Shown here one piece after another: positions 43,308 to 54,400 of a stretch of 64,000 nucleotides of DNA (position 1 is the first letter of the stretch; the number at the start of each line of letters is the position of its first letter). Source of the stretch: Ichthyophis bannanicus. Its lineage: Eukaryota > Chordata > Amphibia > Gymnophiona > Ichthyophiidae. The position numbers were made by a program, and so were the translations under genes. The DNA is taken from NCBI GenBank assembly GCA_033557465.1, contig CM066033.1, positions 383,849,289-383,913,288 on the forward strand, read 5' to 3'. The notes under the pieces were generated by a model. It made no database searches and was not told where the DNA came from. It saw only the letters and a program-made list of their open reading frames with translations.

Positions 43308-45378
43308 CTATGAAGAAGTGCAGAAAGCCATCCGAGATAGGCTGCGGCTGACTCCATTAGTATATCGTAGGATGTTGCGTAATGTAAAGCTTAAGCCTGG
43401 CGAGACGCCTAAAGCATTATGCCAGAGGGTGCGAAGCCTAGTAACTAAGTGGCTAGCACCAGAAGGAAAGTCTGTCGATACCATAGTTGATTCTATTGTG
43501 TTAGAGCAATATATGGCGGCTGTACCTAAAGATATCCATACCTTCCTGATACTCCAAAATTGTCAGAACCCACAAGAAGCGATAACACTTACCGAATGCT
43601 TCATGGAAGCAGAATTAACCGCCCGAGAGAGTGGTAACGCTTCCAGGGCGACAATGTCAGCGGTATCAGAAAGGGGGATGAAGGGGAGGGATGATTCCAT
43701 GAAAACGTGTTTGCCCATGTTAAAATCTCCTGTTGTGACTAAGAAATGTTTCCAATGTGGTAATCAAGGTCATTTGCAAAGGGAGTGCAAATGGAAAACA
43801 GCACTGATGACTGTAAACACCCAGGAAAGTAGGGAAGGTTTCTTATTGTCAGTAGAGGTGCAAGGCGTTGTTACCACCGCGCTTTTAGACTCTGATGCAG
43901 ATCAAACCATGATGTCAAAGGTGTTTTGGCAACAAATTGAGGCACATAGGGAGGCAGTTCCCAAGCAACCGATTAATATGGTAAAAATAAGATTTATTCA
44001 TGGTTCAGCATCCTCGTACCCTGTTTACCGAGTCATAGTGAAAGGGTTAGGCCTGAAAAGGGAGATACCAATAGCTGTGGTCCCCAGGTTACCTCATAGT
44101 TTAGTGCTAGGGAGGGACTGGCCACAGTTTCACAAAGGCATAAAACAGGGTTTGCAGCCACAAGAGGCCATGGCTGCCACACGGGCCCAATCAAAACCCC
44201 AGGAGGAGGGGGAACCCTCCATAGGGGAAGCAGTTAGGGATCTTCCCTCACACGAAGATCTGATAACTTCCTCAAGGGATAAGACCCGAAAGGAAAAAGC
44301 AGAGAAGCGTAAGGAGAGACAGTTAAGGGCTCAAAATAGAGCAGAGGCACAGTCTGGACAAGGGTTACAATGGGTTCCAGCTGAGCTGGTGGATAAATTC
44401 CCATCGTTCCCTAAGGAGCAGCAGGCAGATCCTGCGCTCTCTTATGCTTTCAAGTATGCCCAAAATGAGAGGGACACTGTGCCTAGGTTCCTTTTGGAGC
44501 AAGGAATACTGTGCAGGGAGAGTTTAGATCCCGGAACAAGGTGTAAGCATAAGCAGTTGATAGTGCCCACGACATTCAAAAGCTTAGTCTTAAAGCTTGC
44601 GCATGACCACCCAGTAGGGGGCCATAAAGGGGTACAGGGAACCCTTGATCAAGTTTTAGCTTGCTTTTATTGGCCAGGTATTTTCAAGGAGACTAAAAAG
44701 TTCTGTGAATCCTGTCCATCTTGTCAGCGTGTCTCCTCAGTGCGTCCAAGGGAAGTACCTTTGATACCCTTACCAGTAATTTCAGAGCCTGTACACAGGA
44801 TAGCAGTGGATATTGTGGGACCACTAATAAGGACACCCCGTGGGTTCCAATACCTATTAGTAATGATAGACCAGGCCACAAGATTTCCTTGGGCTGTTCC
44901 CCTTCGCAGTATATCAGCGAAGACAGTAGCAGGGGACCTGCTAAAACCTTTCTGCGAGATAGGGTTTCCCCGGGAAGTGCTTACCGACAGAGGCAGCAAC
45001 TTCATGTCTAAATACTTAGCACAAGTGTGGGACGCCTTTGGGATCAAACACATAAAGACTTCGGCCTATCATCCCCAGTCGAACGGACTTGTGGAGAGGT
45101 TGAATCAAACCATAAAAAGGATGTTAAGGCGAAGTTTAGAGGGCAATATGGCTGACTGGGACACCATGCTCCCATTCGTGCTATATGCCTGCAGAGAGCG
45201 TAAAGAAACCTCTTTAGGGATCTCACCGTATGAATTGCTGTATGGCCGACCTCTCCGAGGTATCTTAGATATACTGCAGGAACAGTGGATAGAGCCTGGA
45301 GGGGATGAGGTGGGGGTGCCTCAATTCCTAAGAGACCTGAAGGGTAGGTTAACCCGCACATCCCAAATTGCAGAATAA
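43308..45378 (+). pseudogene. Gmr1-B gag C-terminus, protease and integrase
   Basis: The frame is open from inside Gmr1-D to 45378. Capsid continues (IRDRLRLTPLVYRRML, LEQYMAAVPKDI), followed by an intact CCHC zinc knuckle (about 43747-43790), a protease in which the catalytic triad reads D-S-D instead of D-S-G (about 43887-43896), an acidic linker, the integrase H2C2 domain (about 44600-44730), and catalytic Asp (44809 region), Asp at 44986-44988 and Glu at 45094-45096, with 35 residues between the last two. No RT follows the protease. A stop at 45376-45378 separates the C-terminal domain. Confidence 0.9.
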
Positions 45379-45381
45379 AAT

Positions 45382-46515
45382 TTGAGGATGAGCCAGTTAA
45401 AGCAGAAGAAATATTATGACCAGCGAACGAAACCTCGCCAACTAATGGCTGGCGAAAAAGTTATTGTAATGGTGACGGGGGCCACTCCCAAGTTCGAGAA
45501 CCAATGGAAAGGGCCTTATATGGTGCTAAAAGCCGTAGGTCCAGTCTCGTACTTGGTTGAAAGCAGGAGGGGCCGCCAACAGGTTTACCATGCCAAAGTC
45601 TTAAAACCTTGGCATGAGAGGATAGCATTAGCTCAACTAGCCAAAGTAGACCCGAGAACAGAAAGGTGGAAGAGCACCACCTACGTCCCAGCTAGAATCT
45701 CGAGCTGTGCAAGAAAGCTTTTGCCAGCCCGAGATATCTTAAGGGGGGGGGGGATCTGTGGTGAAGAGAGTGAGCAGGAGAAAGTGGAAGTAGAAGAAAA
45801 AGACACTTGTACCTTTAAAACTACTGACAGCTCAGCTCTACACAGAGGTAGGAAAGCTACTATGAAAAAAAGCCAAGCCAAGCCATGCCCTAGCTGTAAT
45901 GAGGAGGCAGGCTTAGCTGCTGATTATGAGCACACGTGCTCAGAGGAAGCTCTGATAGGAAGGAAACAGGTTTTTAAACCCGTCTTCAAACAGAAGAAGG
46001 GAGTTCACAGCTCTCATTTGAGTTCAGCTTGGAGGAACACGAGTGCTAGTTCCAGGAGTTCATCTGGTTCAAAGAGTCCAGCCATGGGAGAGAAGGTGCC
46101 AGTTTGTCCAGGTCCTAGGAACTCATGGATACCTGAGAGACGTGAGTGTGCTGATTTCCAGCTGCTGAAAGCTAAGAGCAGAGAAGGAAACACTCCATGT
46201 CTGGGAAAAGTTCCTAAACCAAAAGCCAGCCAACGTTCTGGGAGAAAGGCTGCAAACCTGTGGGAACAGGTACCTTTATCCTGTATTCAGAATCCTAAGC
46301 TGAAAACTTCAACTGACAAAAGGTGGGTGGATTCGTTTCACTGGGGAAAGAACCAGGACCCAACCGTTAGCAGGGAAGTTAACTTGAACTCAGTAAAAGC
46401 TTTGAAGCAAGCATTTCAGGGAGGAGAAGCTTACTCTCTTTATGTAAATGTTTATGACCAAAAGGAGAAATTATGGAATGAATTTTTGGGAATTCTTACA
46501 AGCCAGAAAGCCTGA
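45382..46515 (+). pseudogene. Gmr1-B integrase C-terminus running into 3' LTR
   Basis: The frame of 377 codons starts three bases after the stop and carries the GPY/F-like domain (W-K-G-P-Y near 45508), a tail R-I-S-S-C-A shared with element C, then Leu-Arg-Gly from the polypurine tract (45741-45754), and enters the LTR as Ile-Cys-Gly-Glu-Glu. The LTR part is basic and Ser-rich, with S-S-R-S-S-S-G-S-K. It stops at 46515, before the Met-Asp-Cys signature at 46616-46624, which lies in another frame in this copy. Confidence 0.8.
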
Positions 46516-47067
46516 AGAAAGTGCTGAGGCTAGGAGTAGAGAAAAACCAGCCGCAGTACCGGAGCCCATGCAGATAGAATTACCTTAGTCACAATCTTCC
46601 CCAGAAGATTGCCAGATGGATTGCTCTCTTTGTCTTAGGGAAGCATAAGTTCCTGTGTGCAAGGCTAAGGAAGCTTTTGTAGAAGAAAGAAGGTATTTCT
46701 GCTAGAAGGAGTTCATAAGGCTGTGTTATGTTTATTGTCATGAAGACAGCTGCTTGTGTTTAAAGAGACTTGTGCTGCATTTACTTCAAGTACAATTTCC
46801 TTTTGTTTACTCTTCTGTTACTGGATAAGTTATCCATTTTTGTGTTTGTGTACAGAACTTTAATGCGTGTGGAAATCCACAATAATAAAAATATTCTTGT
46901 TTGCCTCAACCTCCGGTTGCACAACTACAGTTTGTCTTTTTGAATACAATTTTCTCAACTACAAGTCCCAGAGTGCATTGCTGGTGGCAAAGGGAAAATA
47001 CTGTTCATTTAAGGACAAACAAGGCAGCCCATAGCTGTAAGCCTCTGGCCCAGGCTTGGTTACCACA
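45757..47067 (+). repeat. Gmr1-B 3' LTR
   Basis: 1311 bp, close to 39734-41034 with several small indels (for example 8 extra bases near 46540). It ends TACCACA before the taac duplication. Confidence 0.9.
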
Positions 47068-47285
47068 TAACACATAGCCTGACACAGGTGCATAAGTATT
47101 AACCAATGAATTATGGACATGCTGGAAGAAGGCAAGGACATAGTGTACTATAAAAGCACTGTGAAACAGAGGATGAGTGTGAATACTCAGTCGAGAATTT
47201 CACCCTTTCTTGCAAGAATGTAATTAAAGTAACTCTCTGCCTCACGGAGGAGTCTGTTATTATGTAAAAAGTTATGTTTATTACA
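47068..47285 (+). repeat. ERV3 3' LTR, last part
   Basis: Continues the LTR interrupted at 39733. It has TATA-like tataaaag at about 47150 and the end ttattaca at 47285, matching 18046-18215. Confidence 0.85.
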
Positions 47286-48275
47286 GTGGGAGGGTGGGAG
47301 GGAGGGAGGGCATTTCCACCCCCTCCCCCATGAGTTGCCCCAGTGGCCACAATCCTTTGGCTGCTCACAGGGATCCCATCTCCCACAGGCAGAAGAGAAG
47401 GGTATAGCAACAATTGCAGCCAATCTCCTGCCCATGGGGAATGGGATCACTGCAGGCAGACAGCTTGGCTCTGGGGCTACGATCATGGTCTCTCTCTTCT
47501 ACGCACAGGGATTCCATCCCTTGCAGGCAGAAGAGAAGGAGGCTACAATCCTGGCCCAGAGGCAAGAGGTCTGCCTGTAGGAGTCCCATCTTCTATGTGG
47601 GCAGAAAAGAAGAGTCTTCTTTTTTCCCACACAGGAGATTGAATACCCCCAGGCAGATGAAAAGCGGAAGGACACAGCCACAACCGCCAGCAGAAAGGTG
47701 TTTGGGGAAGGGGAAGTAAGGTAAAGGCAGTGACTATTTAAAAAGGCAGGGGCCTATTTAAGAATGAAGATGGGGGAGGGGATGGGAATGCTAGGGGGGT
47801 AGTCTGAAGGGTAACAGGAGGGAAGCGTGCAAGGTGCTGCCAAAAGGTACATTCCGCTCCCCCAAAGCACACACACAAGCACCCCCCACCCCACCTCCAT
47901 ACAACAGACATGCATATAAGCAAATTACCCCACCTCAGCACAACAGACTCGCACACACCCTACCTCCAGAGATACACACATAGACACCTCACCTCTACAT
48001 CACATACACGCCCACAGATACTGTACTTCACCTCCACATCACATACACGCCCACAGGTACTGTACTTCACCTCCACATCACCTCCACAGGCACCTTACCT
48101 CTGCACCATACAAAGAGAGCCTCCTCAGTTCTGCAGTACGCACACAAACGCATCACATTCCCATAAAGGCACACACCACCACATCCCATACCCAGCCAGG
48201 CACACCACCGTTGTACTACACACATCCATACAGATACTTACAGGCTCATTCCATCCCAGACGTACACCCCCCTCT
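47286..48275. repeat. Low-complexity and minisatellite DNA right of ERV3
   Basis: Diverged repeats of roughly 70 bp that share gggat(c/t)cc and caggcagaagagaagg lie at about 47360-47720. A CA-rich region follows (about 47860-48250) with a 38-bp unit, cctccacatcacatacacgc, repeated at about 47990-48080. No gene is seen. Confidence 0.6.
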
Positions 48276-48869
48276 GTACATCTGGTTTGAACCGGATGTA
48301 CGGGGGGGGGGGGGGTCGCGATTCTGATCCCACTGGGCATGTCTAGCCCCACGGGACCAGACTCACAAACAGCCCTGTATGTGCAGGCCGGGATTGCGAT
48401 TCAGCCCGGCTGCACATACAGGGAAAGCCCAACTAACTCAGAGCTTTACAATGGAGCCGCGGTGCAATGGTGTCCTGTTGCCATGGCACCACTGCTCCAT
48501 TGTAAAACCACGATCCCTGCAGCCTGACCCCCGGTCTGGCCTCCTAAGACCAGGGTCGGTCTGCAAAGAATATCCTCAGGCCCCCCTGCCCCATTCACAC
48601 CCCAGGCCCACCAAACAAAAACATCCAGGGAAGTTATTCCACCTCAGAGGTGGAATAACTTCCCCGTACAAGTTCCAGCCCTAGACCTACAGGGCCAACA
48701 TTAGAATCGAGCCTGTAGGTCCAGGGCTGGCGACCACCCACTATCCTTCCTAACTCCATCCCTGATCCGCCCCTTCCCCGCCCCCGTCTAACCTCCCCAT
48801 ACAGCTGGTGGGGAGGGTATGAATAGCAGAGTTGGATGTCTCGTTGGGACATCCATCCATGCTATTCAT
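48276..48869. repeat. Run of six adjacent inverted repeats
   Basis: Hairpins at 48276-48301, 48373-48423, 48443-48508, 48628-48665, 48677-48730 and 48819-48869, each with arms of 11-22 bp and few mismatches. Their sequences differ from one another. They may be the subterminal part of a non-autonomous DNA transposon; no coding frame. Confidence 0.7.
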
Positions 48870-48879
48870 GGGACAGAAT

Positions 48880-49468
48880 CTGGCCCTTAATGTCTAAAGC
48901 TACAACTGTTGTTATCTGTATTCTTGTCTAACTATGCCACATCCTAAAGAAACTCCTGCAATTGGCACATGAGACCAGTGTGAGAGACAATTGGGGGGGG
49001 TTGCACGAGGAGGTCACAAGCACTGGCTCCTAAGTTTTTGACCTGGCTCCTAAATCCATACAACATTTATCAAGGACTATAATAGGGACATAAAACATTT
49101 TGAATTTTGGCACCAGCTATAGGCTGAACAGTTGCACAAATAAAGCCCCATTGAGAAAGCAAACTAGGCCTTCAGAAAGACCCTCGTTATTTTTCTTCTC
49201 TCTTTCTTTTCCTTAAGTTTATTTTACTAGCGCTTACTAGAACTCACATAGAGAGTTGTCACTTGGAATAAGCAGCAAAATGGACACAATGAGGCAAATC
49301 TGAGCCCCGACAATGCAACGATTGAAACTACTGAAAAAATGGCTTTAAAAATGTGGCAAATTCACGATTCTGCCTAATTTTCACATTTGCTAGAAGGAAT
49401 ATTATGTATATATCATAAGAAATATTATGTATATCATGTTTATCACAAGTGATTATAAAATTAGCTTG
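48880..49468. other. Non-coding stretch, nothing recognised
   Basis: AT-rich sequence with no frame, repeat end or motif that I can assign. Confidence 0.4.
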
Positions 49469-49745
49469 CTGTCAGGTTCATTTGCAGATCTGGCAAACAG
49501 TTTTAGCTTAGCTTTGCAAAAGAATGTATAACACTGTATGGAGAAATAAATGATAAAAGAATAAGTGTGGTAAGACAGGCTAGTTCCCCTTTTGTATATC
49601 CCATTTTCTGAGAGCTCTGCAAATGTAACTTTCTAGCTATACATCTGTAACTTTCCATGACGTATAATGTGCATCTTTTATGCTATATAAGCAAACCTAT
49701 ACCCTAAATAAAGTGAATAGCTTGTATCATACTCCTTGTGTGATT
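49469..49745 (+). promoter_or_regulatory. Possible solo LTR or promoter segment
   Basis: Starts TGTCAGG; has tatataag near 49683-49690 and aataaa near 49708-49713 at an LTR-like spacing. No target duplication or second copy is seen, so this is tentative. Confidence 0.3.
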
Positions 49746-50019
49746 GCTGGTTGTTCCCAAGCGCTAGCGCTAAGAAGCAGGATCCAGGGAGACGAAACCA
49801 AATTCATAGCATCAGTTTGGGTAACTGATATATAGGCATCAGTTTGGGTAACTGATAAATATAATAATGGAAGAACCCAATTTGTTATGGTAACAACATT
49901 CCCCAACCGTACTGCCGATATAGACAGGGAACATCCGCAGGGCACAGCTGACAGGCAAGGGGATCTCACGGAATGCCCGTAAAGTCCCCGAGGCCTGGAA
50001 AAGACCACACAGGAAAAAT

Positions 50020-50765
50020 GGCAGATAGTAAAACTCCACAACCTACCATCACCACACATGACAAGGTGGTATGGGAAATTACCTGTACAATGACAAGCTT
50101 CTCTTCCATCTGCATGCCTCCTTTGAAGAACTGAGGGGGAGCCTGGAAGCGCAGGTGTAGTGGGTACAGCAGGTTGAGGGCCAGTGGAGCAGCACGATGA
50201 CAGAATAGAGGCCCTCAAGGAACAGGTTGGCCGTTTTGAGAGTCCCAAAAACATCTCCTGGATCAATTAGACAACCAGAAAAATTGCAATAGACGCAGCA
50301 ATGTGCAACTGATTGGCCTCCCTGAATCATATAAAGAAGGGAGCTCTGGAAACATTTTGAAATATGGCTGCAAAGGCAATTGGGCCTAAAAATACCCGGA
50401 GACTGCATGACAGTGGAATGCTTGCACAGGTTGGGACCGCACCAAGACAATGACTGACTGACTGTGGCTTGTCATTGCCCGAATATTAAAATTTTGCGGA
50501 TAAAGATAAGCTAATGGAAAACTTCCACGCCCAATGATAATTAGAATATCATGGACATAAACCTTTGCTATTTAATGACTACTCTGAAGGGTAGCAGAAC
50601 GACAGTGGGCAATGGTCCCATTGTGCTTGCAACTAGTGACTAAGGGAATGAGGTTCTCCCTTCAATACCCAGCGTGGGTCTGGCTGCAGCACGAAAATCA
50701 CACACACCAATTTGAGACCCCTGCAGCACTACAAGAATTCCTGGACCAGATAGTGGGGAACTAAA
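50020..50765 (+). pseudogene. L1/Tx1 ORF1 remnant
   Basis: A coiled-coil-like stretch is followed by N-R-R-S-N-V-Q-L-I-G-L-P-E (about 50292-50330), the L1 ORF1 RRM entry motif. The C-terminal part has G-M-R-F-S-L-Q-Y-P-A (about 50645-50680) and F-E-T-P-A-A-L-Q-E-F-L (about 50712-50745). Several stops are present. Confidence 0.7.
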
Positions 50766-51450
50766 CCTGTGAACTGACACGGACAGGGAAACATGGACAA
50801 AGAACAAATATCCTTTAATGTTCTACTAGCAAGGGCTGCAGAATGAGGGGTGTCCATGTATAATTTAACAATGTCGAGGCCTATATCGAGGCAAGGGAGG
50901 CTCTCCACTCCAGACTTGAGGGTTTGAAGCCCCCCCAGTGGTAAAGTGGGCAGCGCAGTTTGCGATATTGAATTGGGTAAAGACAGCATGGGGCTGCTCA
51001 GGACGCTATAGCTCTGGAGGAGCCACTTAAGACCCAGGAGTAACAAGCTGTAAGATTGACCTTGGGGGGGAGGGGGGGAGACTTATTAAGTATTGACTAA
51101 TAAAATACAGCGTTGAGTTGTGTCTATGGAAACGTGCAAAGGATGTGAGGGATGATTGAGATGAGCAAGACTGCAGGAGGGAGGCGGTGAATGGAGAGTT
51201 ATCCATGGGGATGGGAGAATGGCTAGGGCTGCTGCAGATGAGGAGGGGGGGGGGGTAAGGGAGGGGAGATTTCATGTGATGGATCAGGAAAGGGAAGAAG
51301 TTGAAGAGTGGGGCAGATGGTAGTGGGAGGAGGGTGGGAGGGGACAGGGAGAAGGGGGAAAGGAGGGACAAGGGAGGGAATGCCAGTGGGGGGAAGGATG
51401 GGAGACACCAGTGGTTCAGCTAGGCTGGGAGGCTGCCACCCCTGCAATCC

Positions 51451-54400
51451 ATGATAATAGAGCTACGCAGACACAACCCTCTGCATGCAAAGGAATTGGA
51501 TAGGCTAAAAGTCCTCACCCTTAATGCTGAGGAGATTCATTCACCCATCAAACACACTAAAATACTTAATTGCTTAAAGAAGGAAGGAGCAGACATCATA
51601 TTCTTGCAGGAGACTCATCTGATTGACCGAGAACATAAAAAACTCCATAAGGGGTGGCTAGCGGAGCTAGGCTGCTCTTCCTATAATGGGAGGCAACGAG
51701 GGGTTGCAACCTTAGTGAACCGCCAGATGCCATATGTCCCCCACAACAGTATTGTAGATGTGAAAGGATGTTACCATATCATGGCAGGAGAAGTGGGAGG
51801 CAAAAATTAGTGCTATGCAATTTATATGCACCTAAAGTCTACAACCAGATTTTTTTTTGTTACAATAAGCTCCTATCTGCTTCAATTTAGCAAATGCCAT
51901 CTTATTATAGGGGGAGACTTTAACTTACCATGCAACCCTTCACTTGACTGTAAACCTTCTCGGGGAGACTCAACCTTGAATAAAGGGAAAGGGGTAGGTT
52001 TCTTATTAGATGAACTCAGCCTGGTGGATTCTTGGCGGATATTGCACCCAGACAAGGTGGATTTCACCTTCAACTCACGCCCACATAACAGCTATGCAAG
52101 GAGCCTAGAGAAGGCGGAAATAGGAGATGCAGGAATTTCTGACCATGCATGCCCCAGTGTGGATAACACTGCGGATAGGACAGGGGATGGAGAGGGGGAG
52201 AATCACTTGGAAAAGGAACCCTACTCTGTATAAAGATCAGACTTCCAAAAACATCTGTGTGAAGCGTGGCTGACATATTGGCGTAAGAATGACATGGAGG
52301 ATATGGATCCCCGGGTGGTGTGGGAAGCAGCAAAAGCCACTATGCGGGGGGAAATAATTGCATACATGGTGCGAATGATAAAAACTCGAGATGCCAAATT
52401 GCTAGACTTCTCAAGGCAACTGCAAATGATGAGGAAATGGCATATTAATAGCCTAAGCAGGTCAGACAAGGCTAAGTACCTTGCGGTGCGAAAATAAATA
52501 CAGTAAACACACTGTTGACTCAGCGAGCGGAGGGAGACATCAGACTGTACAAATACCAACTATACCAGTGGGGCAACAAATGCGGAAAACTTATGGCCCA
52601 TATGGTCAGCCTAGCAAAAGGTAAGGCAGTGGTCCAATATATTTGCACGCCACAAAGAAAGCTGGAGGAGGGGGGTAGAGGAGATCCGCCGGAAGTTCCA
52701 GAGGTTTTACCAGCAACTGTACAGTTGCGGGCCCTCAAATGAAGCAGGGAGAGAGGATTTTTTGAAGGGCTAACTTTGCCATGGGTAACAGGCGCAGAGT
52801 TGGACCACCTGAATGCCCCCTTTAGCCAACAGGAGATCTTGACGGCTGTCCAGGCACTTAAACTTGCAAAGACACCAGGGCCGGATGGCCTTGGAGGAGA
52901 ATTTTATAAGATCTTGGGTGAGCTAATGGTGGGACTATTTCAGACACAATGCGCAGCAGCACTTACTAAGGGGACTTGGTGGCTGGCAGAATTGGGCAAC
53001 AAACGTGGTTCTCCCTAAACTGGGAAGAGATGACATGTTAGTGGGATCTTACAGACCCATATCTCTCATCAACCAGGATGTCAAGCTTATTGCTTAACTA
53101 TTGGCTAAACGCCTGGCTGGGGTCCTCCATAGACTTATTCACCCTGACCAGGTTGGTTTTGTACCAGACGTTTCACATCTGCACACTTGATGAGAGATGT
53201 GGCAGCTCTTCAGCAAGGGAGGGGACAGGAAGGAGATGACATTATAGCAAGCCTTGACACTGAGAAGGCTTTTGATAATGTCTCTTGAGACTATCTTTTT
53301 TGGGTCATAGAGCACTATGGGATTAACGGGGCATTCTTGGAATGGATACGAGTGTTATACCATCAGCCCCAAGCCCAAATCTTGGTAAATGGAACACTCA
53401 CAGAACCATTCCAACTCCAGTGGGGTTTCCGACAGGGATGTCCGCTCTCACCGATGTTTTTCTTACTCTCGCTGGAACCTCTTGCTGCTAAGATCCGAAG
53501 CACGGATGAGTGGCAAGGCATCCCAGTTGGATTGTCTAGCTGCAAGATTAACCTTTTTGCAGATGACATGCTGCTCTTCATTAGACAAGCAGAGACATAC
53601 ATACAGAAAGTTATGTGCACTATAGCACTATTTAGGATATTTGCAGGACTAAAGGTTAATTGGTCCAAGTCTGAGGCTATGCAAGTCCAAAGTAAGTGAG
53701 TGAGTGCAAGGGGAGAGAACTGAAGAAAACTCCATGATCTAACCACAATACCACAATACCACGGCTCTTTAGGTCTCTGGTCCATCAAGCAGTGAGAGAC
53801 AGGCAGAGAGTAATACAGAACACAATCACACACACACAAAGTGCTATTTTCTTTGAGCTCAGAGGGAAGACAATAAGCGGTCTATGAACAGGCATAATTC
53901 CAGGCTTATTGAATTCAAAGTCCTCCTTGTGAAAAGCTCCTTTTTATTAGAGAAAAAGAGGAAGTAACAGTCATTTATTATAACCACAAAATAACACAAG
54001 GTGTCGCCAAAGTTCTTTTTACAGAGTAAGATCTGATTACAGTATATTAGATGAAATTCACTCAATTATGACAAAATTGTTTATAATTGCAAAAGTTGCA
54101 AAAATTATGTTTTGTCAGCAGTGACTGTACAATGAACTATGGTTGCACAGGTCATAGCCTTATGCTTAGTTAACACTGTTCCATCTATTTTAAAGACGGT
54201 TACAGAGAACTCATGATCATGACATCCTATTCTATTTAAAAGGAAGTAGGTGAGAAGTCAAACTTCTAAACACATTTTGTATCAAGAAATTCATCCATCT
54301 TCAATTACATATTGGGGATTCTGGTATCCCTTTATCTGTCCATCTCTACAAGAACATCCCACTTAAGTGGGCTGGTGACTCCATGAAGTATCTTGGAGTA

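Larger units (their letters stand above)
39734..47067 (+). mobile_element. Gmr1-B: LTR retrotransposon with gag-PR-IN, no RT
   Basis: LTRs are 39734-41034 and 45757-47067; target duplication taac at 39730-39733 and 47068-47071. The gag gene is interrupted by the solo LTR Gmr1-D (41784-43307). After its removal the internal region is about 3.2 kb and codes for gag, protease and integrase in one frame apart from one stop. RT and RNase H are absent. Confidence 0.95.
18046..47285 (+). mobile_element. ERV3: heavily interrupted provirus, host for most other insertions
   Basis: The segment 18046-18215 matches the end of the LTR that closes at 47285. Between them lie a primer site, leader, the end of RNase H, integrase pieces, and an envelope gene, in retroviral order. 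Gag, protease and RT are absent. Insertions: 18747-21972, 22361-22920, 23055-27228, 28163-35515, 36155-38017 and 39734-47067. Several are bounded by target duplications that restore ERV3 sequence when removed. Confidence 0.85.

Noticed and set aside
573..46624. The MDC(S/T)L signature as part of a retroviral envelope or transmembrane protein
   Set aside because: No signal peptide, membrane segment or cleavage site occurs in the LTR frames, which are charged and hydrophilic.
47335..47720. Several overlapping frames of 60-100 codons on both strands
   Set aside because: Diverged tandem repeats with no motif or start context.
49469..49745. Confident call of a solo LTR
   Set aside because: TATA and polyadenylation-like signals only; no second copy or target duplication, so kept as low-confidence feature.
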